64,000 nucleotides of DNA from Salvator merianae (Eukaryota; Chordata; Lepidosauria; Squamata; Teiidae): the NCBI GenBank assembly GCA_003586115.2, contig QVOM02000001.1:15079291-15143290 (forward strand). The letters run 5' to 3'. A model generated the notes under the pieces. It was given only the letters and a program-made list of their open reading frames with translations, ran no database searches and had not been told where the DNA came from. Below are positions 12,247-24,945 of the stretch, in pieces. Every line of letters starts with the position of its first letter. Within the stretch, counting starts at the first letter, position 1. A program made the position numbers and the translations under genes.

Positions 12247-14195
12247 GAAGATAAACTGAATCTTCAGGACGATCTTGTGTGTTGGCCTAGCCTAATATTT
12301 CTAGGTTTGTGCTAAACTGACAGAAAAAAGAGAGGGATAATAGACTCATCAGCCTTTTTAGTAATCTGTGCCAGATTTACACGTGTTCAAATCTGTTCTA
12401 CTCTGTTTGAGAATCAAACTGATTCTTTTTTCCTTTTTAGCTAAATGAAGATTGGTATTGTGGTGGAATATATTATTTTTTAAAAGGCTCATTCTGGAAA
12501 CTTTCCCATAAAATGTTCAATTGCATATGTTTTAACGTAAAATATATACTTTAAATGCTTTATATTATAGGTTTTAAACTGAGTACAAAAATTTGCGATG
12601 TGCAAATAAGCTCAGGTAGCTTTTGTTTCAGCTGCAAATCAGATCTGTGTACTTACATGCAGACTGCACAACCTTTGTAAGCATTTCTAACTTAGGAGCC
12701 CAGAATACTCCTGATCAAAGTACAGTCTGTGACCCTCCAAGGTTGCATCCCCCAACCTGAAAACATAAGCAGTTGTACAGTACTTGCATTGAAGAGAAAG
12801 GGGTGGGGGAAAGTGACTGTAGGAGGATATATTCAGAGTAATGATGGCTGATCTCTGGGTCTTTTTGTGCATCTGCATTATGTGACAAGTATGAAAAGGG
12901 CAAAGGGCCCTCTTCACACTGTGTCATTTGTAAAAGGAACAGCACCAGCTCCCTCCATGGGGGAGGCATGTGAGGTCAGTTTTTATATTATGTTGACAGC
13001 AGAAGTGAGGATTGCTTTTGACCATGGCATGGGGCGGTGTGAAAGGCTATGGGTGTCATAAGGCATGTGTATGTCTATGCATGTAGACACACACAAGTAT
13101 TGCCTCCAATTAGCCATTCGGTGTTTCAATACAGTATTAGGTATTCAGGTTCAAATTCCAAAGGATCACTGTTGTATGCATGACTCTTTAGATCTGGGCA
13201 GGGGGGAGCGAATCTATCACAGAAGGAGGCCATAGGCTTCCCCACACCTACTGCCCGATAAGCCTTACTGCTTCACAACAGATTGTTCAATCGTGATCGA
13301 TTTCCAGTGTTGAAAGAACAAGTCTTCTTTTTATTAACACAGCTCATGTCAACTTTTAATTTTATTTTCTTTTTCATATTGTTCCATTACATCAAAAATT
13401 CCGCGCAATCCCATATTTGCATTTTGTTTGCTACCAGACACAATTACTGTTTCTTTTGTGAAAGCTAGGGGCATAGCTTACCAATTTATCAGAAAACATG
13501 TGTAGGTTTGATAAGAACCCATCGGATACAAAAGCTAAATAAAAAACAGGCTGCTCCAGTCTGTGGCTCACTGAGGGCCTTAGACAATGATTGTTCTTGC
13601 AGCGTTCCTTGTATCTTCATTGGATTTAATGTTTTGTTAGGTATTAGCCTTGTCTGTTGGAAGTAACAGATTTAGGTAAGCAAAGGCTCAACCACCATTT
13701 GATCAGGTGAAGCTACTTACAAAATTAGTCTGAAGGATTCACTTGGGCAGGGAGATAGGCTGAGCACTGAGTGTTTTTCAGGATTGAAGCTTGCTAACTG
13801 AACACAGTGGATCATTTTAATTGTACTTTCTCTTTTTGCAACATGGTTCATGCTTTCCATATTGAGAGATGCCCCTCCAAATGCATCCTCCCAGATTCCT
13901 TGAGGCAGCCCATCAGTTTGGTAATGGATTTAGAATGTGCCATATAACTATAGAACCAGAGAGATTCCCCAGTTTCAAATCCTTGGGAGTTTTTTTTGAA
14001 AGAAGTTCATGCAGAAGATCTTGGCCAATGCACAGATTCTCAGCACAACCTTCTTTATCAGATGCTTAGTGGGGTGGGGCCAATTATATTGTTCCAGATT
14101 CCTTGGGGGAATATCCTTGCTGGTGTATAATGTAATCAGTCCCTCTAAAAGCAAGCTTAGTTGCTGGGTGCTAACAAGATTGGAGGCAAAGTGGC

Positions 14196-14208
14196 GGGGG
14201 GGGGGGGG
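14196..14208 (+). repeat. Poly(G) run, 13 bases
   Basis: Uninterrupted G homopolymer. Another G run of about 10 lies near 14446-14456. Confidence 0.85.
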
Positions 14209-15023
14209 ACGACGACAGTGTGAAAGAAACTTCCACGTTTACAGAATTATACAACTATTTAAGGGAATAATCTGAGATGGATAGAGACTTTTGGGTGGCT
14301 GCTGAATAGTGTTGCTGTGAGCACATAGCTATGTAGGACAGCAGGGAACTGGAATGTAACAATAGCAAAGGAAAACAGGAGCATCTTGCAAGATAACATG
14401 GTTGACTGGCTGGACAAGTCTTGTCATATTTGTCTAAGAGATCTTGGGGGGGGGGGCTCCTGGAACAGCAGGTGCCTGATAAGGTGTAGTTTGCTTACAG
14501 TGCTGTATATCTTTTCCCTTGGGGCTTAGGCTGTTGGACCATGTCATATATATCTGGGGTGCATTCTTCACCACTAGATAGCAAATAAACATTTCTGGCA
14601 CATGGACTGCTTATAAGCTTTTCCTTCTCATTGTCAAACAGAAGATCCTAATCTTAATTGGGCAAAATTTGGTTGTAGATCCTTCCTGGGGCGGGAAGAA
14701 AGTTTACTTTTGGGTGCTCTTTCACCAGTCTGGAGGCATGGCACAAATTCCACTGCAAGCATGTACTATAAGAATAATCCAGGTTGTTGGGTTTTTTTCT
14801 CCTGATGCATGTGTTTGAAACGTATCCTAGGACCCAACTTCACCAAGTTCTGAAATGAATGGCATTGGTCTGAAAAGAAGAGGAGGCCTAGGGGAGACAG
14901 GGCTTGGAAAGCAAGAGCCCAAGTAGCAAAGACACAGAGGAGGAATTGGAAGGTTGAACTGAAGCTGTGAAATTCTCCGAAAGGCCAAGCAGAGAGTTGG
15001 CTCTTTTCACAAGCTTCTGTCTG

Positions 15024-15025
<2 letters not shown>

Positions 15026-15058
<33 letters not shown>
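15026..15058 (+). repeat. (TC)n microsatellite
   Basis: About 16 perfect TC dinucleotides. Confidence 0.95.
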
Positions 15059-15059
<1 letters not shown>

Positions 15060-16457
15060 ACGGTCTGTATTTTTTCTATTTGTGTATGAGTTTTGATTGG
15101 ATGGTTGTTTTGAAATTCTTAAATTTGTTTAGATTAATACTTGATTGTATGATTGGGTTTAATTTGGGGACTGCCATTTGTTTATGTTGTGCTGCTGATT
15201 TGTTGCTACCTTCAGTTTCTTTGGAAAAAGTAGGACAGAGCGGGGGTGGGGGGTGGGTGATGATGCAAGGATTAAATCAATAAATGAATACAGGCGTCTT
15301 GATTCAGGTTTGTTTTGACTTGCCTGGGTGATGTTACAGTGTTTGGATCCGGCTGGTTGCCATGTCACAGATGGCTGTGCCTGCGTACTGGGGGCGGATG
15401 CAATGGATAGAATTGGGTGAGGGTCACCTTCCTCCCTGCCCTGAACAAGTGGCATCATCTGCTGCTTTGGCTGCCCTTTGCTTTTGTCGGCTGACTCCGA
15501 CACACCCTGGAGGCACTTGCAATGGTGGGAGTGGAGAAGGATGCACTGGGGAGAAGAACTTGAACCTTTGCCAGACACCTGCTACGGGGGTGGAGGGGAC
15601 TGAGAAAAATTTGACTGCCAGGGAGGACAAGAGGAGGAAATGCCTTGCAAGAATTCAAGTTTGCTTGAAGCTGTTGGCACTGGGTACCACTGTGGAATGC
15701 TTCTTGCCATTAGCCTGTTTGCTTCTGCTTCTAAAAAACACCTCTGTAATTTTAAACAATCTATTTATTTGCTTGTTTATGGTGTCCGTAAGAGCTCGAG
15801 GTGGACACAGATTGCTCCCCAACCACCCTTAAGGCACATCAGAAGCCACAACAATTTAAAGATGGCAAAAAGTGGGCCAAGCGTGCAGCCAAGGGAAGGA
15901 AGGAACATGGCTTGGGCTGGCCTTGTGGTGGAGAGGAAAGAGAGAATCGATTCCCCACCACTGAACGGATTTGCCATCTCCCAGTTCAAAATGTGTCCAG
16001 CTGAGATCGTACAGGAAGTCCCTTGGCTCTGCTTCTCTGTAGTGCAAGAGGTTGTGGAGAAAGTAGCGGTGTCATTTGGAGAGCTTTGGGTGGACAAGAA
16101 GGTTGCCTTGCTGTGGCACTTTACTCTGAAAAACATGCAGGCAAAACCCCATGGTGCTGGCTGAGCTGTTCCACATGTGAGGCTTTCAGCGGGTTGCCTA
16201 GTCTGCCTAATGGAAGAGCCACTTCTGTTCAAGATTCCAAAAGTGGGAAAAGCTAGAGAGATTCAGGCCAATAACTCCTCTCACCCCCTCCATGTACTTA
16301 TCTATCTTATCCAAATATCATCCAGCAAAGCAGAACAGACAGCATAAGTGGCAGTTAACAACTCTTAAGCGGTTCCCCAACAACAATGTTATTAACGTTT
16401 TATAAGCTGCTCTGATAGCCTTTTAGAGGCTCAAGGGTGGCATGAAAATATAGTACA

Positions 16458-16690
16458 TGGGTGTTACTGCATTTACGTCCTGCCTCTCATTCAAAGAGCT
16501 CATGGTATTTCCCTCCATTGTATCGTCAGAACAGCCTTGTCAGGTAGGCTTGGCTGAGCAGCAGCGACTGGTTCCAAGCCACCTAGTGAGTTTCCATGGC
16601 AGAGTTTGAATTTGAACTCAGGGTCTTCTTGGTGTTGGGCCGACTGTTTAACTGCTATGCTCCACTGACTGTGCTGGCTCTCACTTATCT
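16458..16690 (-). mobile_element. Sauria-type SINE, near full length, antisense
   Basis: Antisense order: TACGTCCTGCCTCTCATTC (tail-side block), CAGAACAGCCTTGTCAGGTAG, GTTCCAAGCCACCTAGTGAG, CATGGCAGAGTTTGAATTTG (B-box side), then TAACTGCTATGCTCCACTG and GCTGGCTCTC (A-box and 5' head). This matches the complete tRNA-derived Sauria SINE architecture with modest divergence. Confidence 0.78.
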
Positions 16691-17654
16691 ACCATGTTAA
16701 GGATCACAATGTCAAGGCACTCAAATTATTTTGGTATCAGAGGAGGCAGAACATCACACAAGCCTCTACTCCTTGGATTTAATCTAGAAACATAACAATA
16801 ATGAATTCCCAGCAATTTGGTGTTCTTTTAAAACACCCCAGAACGCTCTTTCCTTTTGTGTGTAATACAGGCTTTCCGTGCTCCTTTAAATTGCTTTCCC
16901 AATATCTCAAAAGCGTGTTCCTTCTGATTTTGCTATTAGGCCAAGGTTGCCACAGACTGGAATAAATGTCTGGAGTAAAGGCAAATAGATGCTGTCTGGT
17001 TTGTCTTACACTGTATAAAAGAAAAGCCATTATGGGCACCTCTGAACCCAATGGGAAAGATGCTGTGCTGCTGCTATTAACCCCTTGCTGTCCTGAACTG
17101 ACTTGCTTTTGCTGATAGAAATTGGAGGGAATCTCTCGTTGTTGCCCGTGAACACTTTCCTTCTGTTGTGAGTACTCTAGTAGGTACAAGGGGTGTATGA
17201 TGCTGTTTGATTAGAAAGGACAAAGAGTTTATTTACTTCCTTCCCCATTCCCCACCACCACCTAGGCAAGGTGCATGACAAATGGCATACTGGATTTCCT
17301 CTTAAAATGCCCATTAACCTCTTCTGCTAGTATACTGTGGACTTCTACCCATGCTGCAAGCCTACTTTAACAAAGTCATTTGATGACTGCTTCTGGTATC
17401 ACCTTTACAGCTTGCACTGCATACACTGATTGGCTGCAAAGGATGGTTTTATGGATCTTGGGCTTGTGACTTGCAACTAACGGGTCTTTCTTGGAGTTGC
17501 TCTTTGGTTGTTGAAGCTCCCTATGGCAGAAAAGCACCCCTTCCCACAGTTAGTCCAACACGTTTGTTAAATAATCAGATAGAAAGAAACCGTAGTGACA
17601 CTCAGTACTTCTGTGGCTGGATCCGTCTATCCATCTGATTGTAATTTATAATTT
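16691..17654. other. Unassigned non-coding DNA
   Basis: The 136-codon minus-strand open frame at 16779-17189 has no recognisable domain and is not called. Confidence 0.5.
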
Positions 17655-17830
17655 CAGGAGAGACTTGAGTTCAGTATCAGAGCACCTGCTTTGCATGCAG
17701 AAGGTCCACAGCACCCTTTCCAGGATCTCCCTTTAAAAAGGGAATTTGGTAGTAAGTGTCTGCAAAAATACCTGCCTGGGGGGCTAGAGAACTGAAGCTA
17801 ATTGGGCTTAGATCACCACAGGCTGGCGAT
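17655..17830 (+). mobile_element. tRNA-derived SINE (second type), sense, degenerate
   Basis: CAGAGCACCTGCTTTGCATG followed by CAGAAGGTCC is the tRNA-like head (anticodon arm region) of a common squamate SINE with a TAGCTCAGTGG-type A box. The body then has TTTAAAAAGGGAATTTGGTAG. The A-box itself is weakly preserved. Confidence 0.6.
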
Positions 17831-18064
17831 GTTCCTGTCACTCAAGTATGTCACTCTTCCTTTAAGATCTTTAGGGAGAAGCCTTAGCTTTGTGGTAGAA
17901 TTCATGTTGTACATATAAAGGTTCTACATAGGACTGGAAAAGATTGCTTATCCCAGATTCTAGAGAGCAATTTCCAGTCAGTATAGAGATCACAGACCCA
18001 GCCAAAAAATGCTGTGGTGCTGTGTTCAGGGCAGTTTCCTAGGTGCCTTACATTCTGATTGGTT

Positions 18065-18190
18065 AGGGCATCTGGATGCCATTCAGATGTTTTAGACTAC
18101 AATTCTCATGATCAGCCCAGACAGCATAATTGTACTAAGTGAGGTGGATGGGAGCCGGGGCCTGAAACTTCCAGAGGACTTCAGGTTGAT
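18065..18190. mobile_element. Short foldback element with ACTACAATTCTCA block
   Basis: CATTCAGATGTTTTAGACTA followed by CAATTCTCATGATCAGCCC resembles the arms seen in the clearer copy at 62055-62180, a hairpin MITE-like repeat widespread in squamates. The right arm is eroded. Confidence 0.4.
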
Positions 18191-18215
18191 TGACAGCTAG
18201 CATAAGGGTGAAGGA

Positions 18216-18425
18216 TGGCAACTGTCTCTAATTATTGTTGGATACCACTGAGTTGTGGCCAGCTCCTGGTTGACTGCATGGGCATCTCCATGGGCAGCTC
18301 TATGCATTTTTATTGGCAGAGATCTAGAAGTGGTTTCCATTGCCTACTTCTGGGGAGAGGCTGTGGATTGAACAGGCAACCCTCTGCTTTCCAGCAGTGT
18401 GCTCTACCACTGAGCTACAGCCACT
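18216..18425 (-). mobile_element. tRNA-derived SINE, antisense, with well-kept tRNA-like head
   Basis: On the minus strand the head reads GGCTGTAGCTCAGTGGTAG (A box), CTGCTGGAAAGCAGAGGG, then GTTCAATCC (B box). The body continues with AGAAGTAGGCAATGGAAACC. It is not a functional tRNA gene: the acceptor stem does not close, and a SINE body follows. Confidence 0.7.
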
Positions 18426-18699
18426 CCAACTGTCTAACACCCTGTGTGAATTTTGAAGTTGGGTGTGCAGTTCATGTCCAGGACTCTGTTGACTATCCTG
18501 GATGCAATGTCCTCATTATCTCATCCTATGGGATGAGATATGGCTATGGGAACAAAGGAGGTGCCTCTGCAGAGTTGCTAAGAATCTTTGGGCCTTGCAG
18601 GGTGGGAAAATCCCATTGTCTCTTCTGAATGTAGTCCTGCTAAGGTTGGGGGAAGAGAGGGAGAGAAGTTGGTTGCGTTCTATTTCAAATATGCCTTAA

Positions 18700-18782
18700 T
18701 GTTTTGTGTTTTATCATATGCTACAACCCGCTCTGGGACCTTCAGATGAAGGGCGGGATACAAATGTAATAAACAAACAAGA
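18700..18782 (+). mobile_element. LINE/SINE 3'-tail fragment
   Basis: The block AAGGGCGGGATACAAATG followed by TAATAAACAAACAA is the stereotyped 3' end of squamate L2/BovB-tailed elements. No upstream coding part is recognisable. Confidence 0.55.
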
Positions 18783-20019
18783 GATAATTTGTATGATTTA
18801 AATCAAGTGGATCAAACCTTTTGCCATACGCAGTTTCTGCAGCAAATAAATAAATGCTTGGGTCCAAATACAAACTAGGAATACTCGCATATAAAAATTT
18901 AATTTGCATAATATTCTCTTTTAATCAAGTTGACAGCAAGGAGTTATTTCGGACACAAAACAAGAGTCTATAGTGCACTTATGCCTTAATAAAATCTATT
19001 AGCCTCTAAAATATAAGGAGGCATTTTGTTGTTATTATTGCTGTTTTAAGGAAGGATTACCTCAGCTACTGCCGTGAAAATATTAATTATTCCTGCTCTG
19101 GTTTCTGGAATTTTACTCTGAATTGTTGAACCCACAAGGGATGGGAGTTATTTATTTACTAATTTTTAAGTTGAAAATTTTGGAATGCTGAATTATTCAT
19201 AAACTGAATATTGGCCTTTTATTAGGGCTGCCATATGGAAACCAGCTCAGAGTTTTGATGTAATCTTTGATGGTTATGTAAAATGGGAAATTTCCGCAGG
19301 TGTTTTTTTTCCTAGTTTGCAAGCTATACCTGCTGGAATTAGTTGTACCTCGAACTGAAACATATATAAAATACTCATTGCTTGCCATGCCTTACACAGA
19401 AAAGAAATGAAAATCCTGGGTCATTGGCACTTTTGACCTATGTGAAAATTATTTTCAAGCTCCATAGAGATTACTTAGTGTACAGCAGGATAGGAATCTT
19501 CTGACTTCTTCAATGTTCTTGAATTCTGACCTCCACTAGCTCAGCCAGAGTAGCCAGTGGTGGGTATGATGGAAACCTATAAACATTTGGAAGCACTACA
19601 GATTTTCTGTCCCTGAGAAGACATTACAGTTGGAGTGTCCAAGTCTTTTCATTCACCATTCCACTGCTACATCTTGCTGATTCCCCAGAAGGGGTTGGGA
19701 AGAGGAAAGTCAAAATCCTTCTTGTCTTAGGGTACCTTTTGCTGGGTCAAACTGATGAACATTGTAGTCTTCTGTGTCTGGATGATGCTGGATCTATCTT
19801 TGAAATATTTTACCAAAGTTTTTTAAAATCTCCCATCCTATGCAGGAGAGTGAAATACACCATGGATGAAAGTTTTGTGGCAGATGACTGTAAATTAGGG
19901 GAGCCTGACCTATTCTACTAATACATGGGAATGAAACCTACAGTTCAGAGAGACCAACTGGCATTAGCTATGGGTAAATACTGCATATGAGAAAATGTGT
20001 GTTTACTTAGTGTAGGTAT
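18783..20019. other. Unassigned AT-rich non-coding DNA
   Basis: No gene or recognised repeat. Confidence 0.5.
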
Positions 20020-20022
20020 TTA

Positions 20023-20569
20023 GGGCCTTTCTTCTCTTACCTTGCTGTAGCTGGTTAACTAATCCATTCCAGCCTGTTCTGGACAAAGCACTGCAGGTTC
20101 CATCTGCATCCTGAGGGGGGATGCCATCTGTTCTGAACCAACATGAACAGTAATCTGGATGGTCCACACCATGCAAAAAACACTTCTGCCACAAGCGCCA
20201 CCTGTGATTGGCCCATATTCCCATCACTCCAACATCACGTCCGGTATGCACGGGCAGGGCTGAACTATTTCCATGATTGGGTTTTGAAGATGATCTTTCA
20301 AGCTTGCACAAGGAACAATGGAAAACACCGCAGCCCCATCTACAAAGCTTCTGCAAGCTTCACAGTTGGGTCTGCGGCATTTCCCTCGTCGTGAATCAGG
20401 TGCAAAAGCACCGATATCTGGACTGAAACAGACAGCATTCATGCACTTGCAGATCTTTCCAAATAAGTCCAACACTGAACTGGGATAGAGAATCCTTAGG
20501 ACAGTTCTGGACCAGAATGGCACTAGGGAGCAGCTTGTTCCTGAATACCAGACAAGGGCAGAAAGGACC
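20023..20569. mobile_element. Family-A-type MITE, 547 bp, with TTA target duplication
   Basis: The left end GGGCCTTTCTTCTCTTACC is mirrored by the right end GGGCAGAAAGGACC, and TTA flanks both sides (20020-20022 and 20570-20572). A 3-bp TTA duplication is typical of the PIF/Harbinger superfamily. The internal sequence differs from the other copies (for example a TGAACTATTTCCATGATTGG stretch). It has overlapping open frames on the minus strand but no recognisable transposase motif. Confidence 0.7.
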
Positions 20570-20572
20570 TTA

Positions 20573-21869
20573 AACACAAGATTCCTCATTTTCCCTCTCG
20601 CCTGCTTGACTTCCTTTCCAAAATCTGGGACACGGGTGTCAGCGTTTCCAGACCTCCCTGCCTTAGTTGCTAGATTGTATGCCCCACTCACCACTGAGCT
20701 CTCTGCTTTAACTATCAGTCAGAGGCATATTCGTATTGCTTGGTCTCTTTTGTGCGGTCTCTTGTATCACAAGCAGCCATTTCCTCTCTCTCTCTCTCCC
20801 ACCCCTTGCCACTAACCTTGGGCTCCCCCTTAGCTGCCTCTTCCACACCCCTGGCTGCTGTAGCGGCAGCAAGAAACTGGGCCAGATTGTCAGGACAGAT
20901 CAGAGTCTCTTCTGCTTCAGTGCTTCTCTGCTCTGCACGCAGCCATGGTTGGATTGGGGTGACAGTGAGAAAAGGGGGGGCTTCATAGCATGCCGGGCAG
21001 CCAGAACATGGGGAGGGGGGAAACCTCTCATTGCTCATACATAGCAGAGCCGCAAGGCACAGAAGAACTCTTTATGGGTAGCCAAGTGATGCATGATGGG
21101 ATGGGGATTGATCCTTCCTTCTTTGAAGGTTGGAAATTATGATATCGCTTTCTGTCTTGACTCCCAAACCTTGGCTTAGGAAACTGGGGCCTGTTCCACA
21201 GGGATTGTACTGAGAGGATGGGTGGGCAAATAAGGGATGCCCCACTTGATCACCTCTCTTGTTCCTGTTTCAATTCCTTCAGCTTGGGGGAGAATGGGTG
21301 TGGTGTAAGGAAAAGGTCACAAGCTGAGCATCCCACAAATCTCTTGAATCATCAGTTCCAATAGATTTATCTGTTTAATCAGCTTCATCCCTCTACAGAT
21401 GCCTGGGAGGCGAAGGAGACTTGAGACAGCAATTTGCATATTCTGTGCTTCTAAGAGCATACATAAATTTGGAACGCAAGTAGCTAAAAACTGCACTCCC
21501 AAGCAAGCAGAATTCTACGAGCAGAATAAATTATGCAGATTAAGCAGAGAGGCCGAGATGTTTAATTATTTTGCATAATTCGGTCTGCTTTTGGGACAGC
21601 TTTGACTAAGGGTAAGGCGCTGTGCAACTGACTAATGCAGACTTGCTTGACCCTTGAATGTTCTGAGATTGAAGCACAGAGTTTCTCCACACTTCTGAGC
21701 TTTTCACCTAGGCACAGTGGCTACTTTTCTGGTAGCTAGCTTTTAAAAGAATGGTAGAGGGGTGCAAAGGGCAAATTTGCATGATATAAGGCTCCTTATA
21801 GACCCCTCCCTCCTTTTCAAACCACAAGTGATGTCAGTAGTGAGAGGAGCTTTTGCATAACTTCATTGT
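20573..21869. other. Unassigned DNA, locally pyrimidine-rich
   Basis: 20700-21060 is richer in C and T, with a CTCTCTCTCTC run near 20776-20797, and carries overlapping open frames on both strands (102 and 107 codons). I see no splice-site-bounded exon or known protein, so it is left unassigned. Confidence 0.45.
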
Positions 21870-22480
21870 GTCAGCTCCATCCATGCCTAGATCAACAATC
21901 AAGGACCTCAGTGACTCAGGCCCGTGTTAATTTGTGTTTGGACTACTGCAATGCATTCTACTTAGGGCTGCTTTGAAAAACAACTCAGAAGCTTCAACTG
22001 GTCCAAAAGGCAGTAGCCCATTTGTTGACTAACTGCAGGAAATAAGATAGCGTGATGCCACCCCTCCCTGCTTTGGTTGCTGCATTGGCTACCTGCCTGC
22101 TTCGGGATCCAGTTCAAAGGAACAGCAAGGTACAGCTCCTGGTTATGTTCAAGTCCATCTGTACATTTGTCTTACTCCTTAGATCTTGAAATCTTTGATA
22201 CTCATAAGGGATCTGAAACCAGGGCCAAGAAGAGAGCTTTTTCAGTTGTAGCCCCTGCTCTCTGGAACTCTTTGTTAACCAAGATATAGACAGCTCCTTC
22301 ATTGATATCTCTAAAAAAATCCTTAAAAACATACTTTCTGACCTGTGCCTTTGTATTGTTTAACAGGATGACCTTCAACTGTTTCTTTAGTTGCTGTTTT
22401 ATTATTGACTTTGTTTTCTTTTGTAAATGACACAGGCTCTTCTGAAATCCACAGTGTATAAATCCAATAAATAAATAACT
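21870..22480 (+). mobile_element. L2-clade LINE, 3' portion, degenerate
   Basis: Translated in shifting frames it gives LDYCNAFY followed by a leucine-rich stretch, then a CCIGYLPASGSS region corresponding to the ALHWLPVRxRI block, then KRAFSVVAPALWNSL near 22225-22270. These are the post-reverse-transcriptase signatures of L2 elements. It ends with an AATCCAATAAATAAATAA tail. Frameshifts and stops make it inactive. Confidence 0.82.
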
Positions 22481-24840
22481 TTACCAAAGCTTAATTTGAA
22501 CCAGACATTAACTCTCCAGCTAACTGCAGTGTTGACAAAAGTGGGCTTTTTTAAATGTGCGGAATGTCTTTTAGAGATATGTCGAGCCAGCGCATCACAA
22601 GTCAGCTCATTTCAAACAAGTTTGGCTTGCTGTGTTGGTTTGCAAGCCAAGCCAGCCTAAGTAATAAAATATTGTATTTTTGCATTTTTCAAAAGGCAGT
22701 AGCTCAGGGCAGGCAATAGAAAGTCAGGAGAAGCTCATGCTTGGAGATGGGGCTGTCTGTGGCCTCTGGCATCCTTCAAGTCAGTCTCGGTACTTGACTC
22801 ACACTCTGCCACCCGAGCACTGGAAATCTTCTTGCTGTGCACTGGCTGAGGTAGCATCTCACTGTCGTCTGAGAGTTTGGGCCCCATGTAGCTTTAGTGC
22901 AGACAGAATTTCTGAAAAGAAACACACTCTTCGCTTGCGAAATTTGATGATCAAAAGTTCTCCTTGCAGTAGCCAGTTGGTTGCCTCAGCTGGTGCACGA
23001 CATGAAGATCTGCAGCTCTCAGCCGGAGGGGGAAAGCCCCGTGTGATTCTCTCAGGCAGCAGCCAGTCGAAGTCCCAGTAGGTGTGCAGCAGCTCCACTC
23101 ACACTGCAGAGGTTGCCAGCAGCCACAGCCAGCTCCAGCTCCCGCTCCGAGTGTACATCCTCCCTGATTCCCTTCCTTTGGAGGATGCAAAGATACAACA
23201 TTTTAACATTCTGTATTTATTGTTTACTTGGCTTGGGGGGATGTCTAAATCTGAGGGGGGAGAGCAGTCCACCAAGGCTGTGTGTGCCTCGATAAGCCAC
23301 ACCAAGCTAAAACGATGCTCTGGCTCAGCTCACATTGAGTCAAACCAGGCCAAGTGGGCTCGTGCACATCTCCAGTGGCTTTATCACCAGATAAGTCAAC
23401 TGGTCACCTTTTTAAGCTTCTGATCTAAGTGTTGGGATCTGCTCTTGGAATGGCCTCTCAGTTACTTTTGCATTGTGTGTTTTAGGAATGATTCTAGACC
23501 CTATAAGGATACTCATAGTGGTTCCAGATCCTCATTCTGTTAATTTGTCTCATTGTTGTCTGAAGACCCATTTGATTTTCTCATGCTCAACAAGTGTTAT
23601 TCAGTACCTGACTGCCCTACAATATGTTAGGCTATAGCTAAAAGGCCAAATAAAAGCCAGCCGTAGTGCCTCTTCTGTCTTCCTTTCTAGACCTTCAGTG
23701 ACCAGTGTTTGTTTTTATTTGCCACTGTGAAAGCAGCCTTAATTCCTCACTACCACAAAGAAAGTATAGTTTAACAAATAGTTGGTTGAGTAGGTTGGTC
23801 TCTACCCAGGTTGATCCAGGAAGAAGTGCTGATATTGCCCTCTAGGGTTGCCAACTTAGCAAAGGCAAGACAGCAAGAATCTGTTCTCCTTGTCTGGCTT
23901 TAAGAACAGCTCTGAAACATGACTGTGAAGAGCAGTCCATGTGGGACAGATGAAAGAACAGGACAGGTCTGCATGTAGAATCAGAAATGGGGTATCCTGC
24001 CAAAAAGAGGGCAGTATGCTAGAATCCTGTTAGCTTGTAAGCCACATTAGCGCATTCACTGATATTTTACTTCCCACTACCATTTGATGAACCAGTGCAG
24101 GAGACTTCTTTGCCTTGAGACCGGTATCTGTGAACTTCCCAGAAGTGTGGAGCCAAGAGGATGTTGGGCTAGATGGTCAGATCCAGTGGAGCTGCTCTGA
24201 TGTTTTGTACAGGCACTGGTGTTTCCAGTCATTTCTCATGTCTATTCTGCAGTTTGACCAAAGATAATATACTTGGCCACCATTTGTGCAATGACTTTTC
24301 CTTCAGACTGACAGGTGTTCTTCCATTATTGACTTTGAGAATGCAGTCTTTTGCGTAGAGATGGCTCGTTGGGAATGTACCTTTGTCTAACTATGTGTGT
24401 ATATTTTCCTCAATGGAGTAAACAGTGCCTTGAGGAGGACTGTCATTAAAGAGTGGAATGCTGACCTTCCACTGTAGGTTTCGGGGTGGGGGGGACATGC
24501 CAGTGCTTGCTAAGGTGCCAAGGTCAGCAGAATGCAAAGCAGCAGCTGTTCCTGTTCATGAATTCTTGATTTCCACATCCTGCATTTTCCAATTATGTTA
24601 GTTCATCAAATGCACAGCGCTCAGTGGCATCAAAGTCTTGGGGTCGATATTTGAGGGAGGGCTTCCCCAGTTCCAGCCTGCATCTCTTCCTCTCATTGCT
24701 ACAATGTGTTGATGTTTGAAAGAGAAGAAGAAATATTCATTTCTCTGTGTAGTAAGATCCTTAGTTAAGGAATGTTGATTTGTAGTAAAATGAATGGCAT
24801 GACTCGAAGAGCAATCAAGATAAAATGTGAGTCTCTGCAA
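22481..24840. other. Unassigned DNA with one coding-like minus-strand frame
   Basis: A minus-strand open frame at 22859-23098 has vertebrate-exon-like codon choice (CTGCTGCACACC, TACTGGGACTTCGACTGG) but no family I recognise (see findings). The remainder shows no clear element. Confidence 0.4.
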
Positions 24841-24879
24841 CAAAATTAGCCAATGTGGTGCCTTCTTTATTTCCAGCCA

Positions 24880-24945
24880 GCATGGTCATTGGGAGTTGTA
24901 GTCCAACAGTGTCTAGAAGTCACCATTTTGGCTGCTCCTGGATTT
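24880..24945. mobile_element. Fragment of foldback element (GGGAGTTGTAGTCC type)
   Basis: GTCATTGGGAGTTGTAGTCC followed by AACAGTGTCTAGAAG matches one arm of the hairpin element best seen at 62055-62180. Confidence 0.5.

Larger units (their letters stand above)
12247..16457. other. Unassigned non-coding DNA with microsatellites and a LINE-like tail
   Basis: There is no supported gene. A T-rich block ending ATTAAATCAATAAATGAATA at about 15065-15293 resembles a LINE 3' tail on the + strand. Open frames of 156 and 174 codons occur at 15362-15832 and 15640-16164, but they overlap each other and long frames on the other strand and show no family resemblance. Confidence 0.5.

Noticed and set aside
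18345..18425. Possible tRNA gene on the minus strand
   Set aside because: It has good A- and B-box-like sequences but no closing acceptor stem, and a SINE body follows. It is the head of a tRNA-derived SINE.
20715..21044. CpG island/promoter or coding exon in the C/T-rich block with overlapping frames on both strands
   Set aside because: CpG content is modest, there are no splice-bounded frames, and no motif combination supports a promoter.
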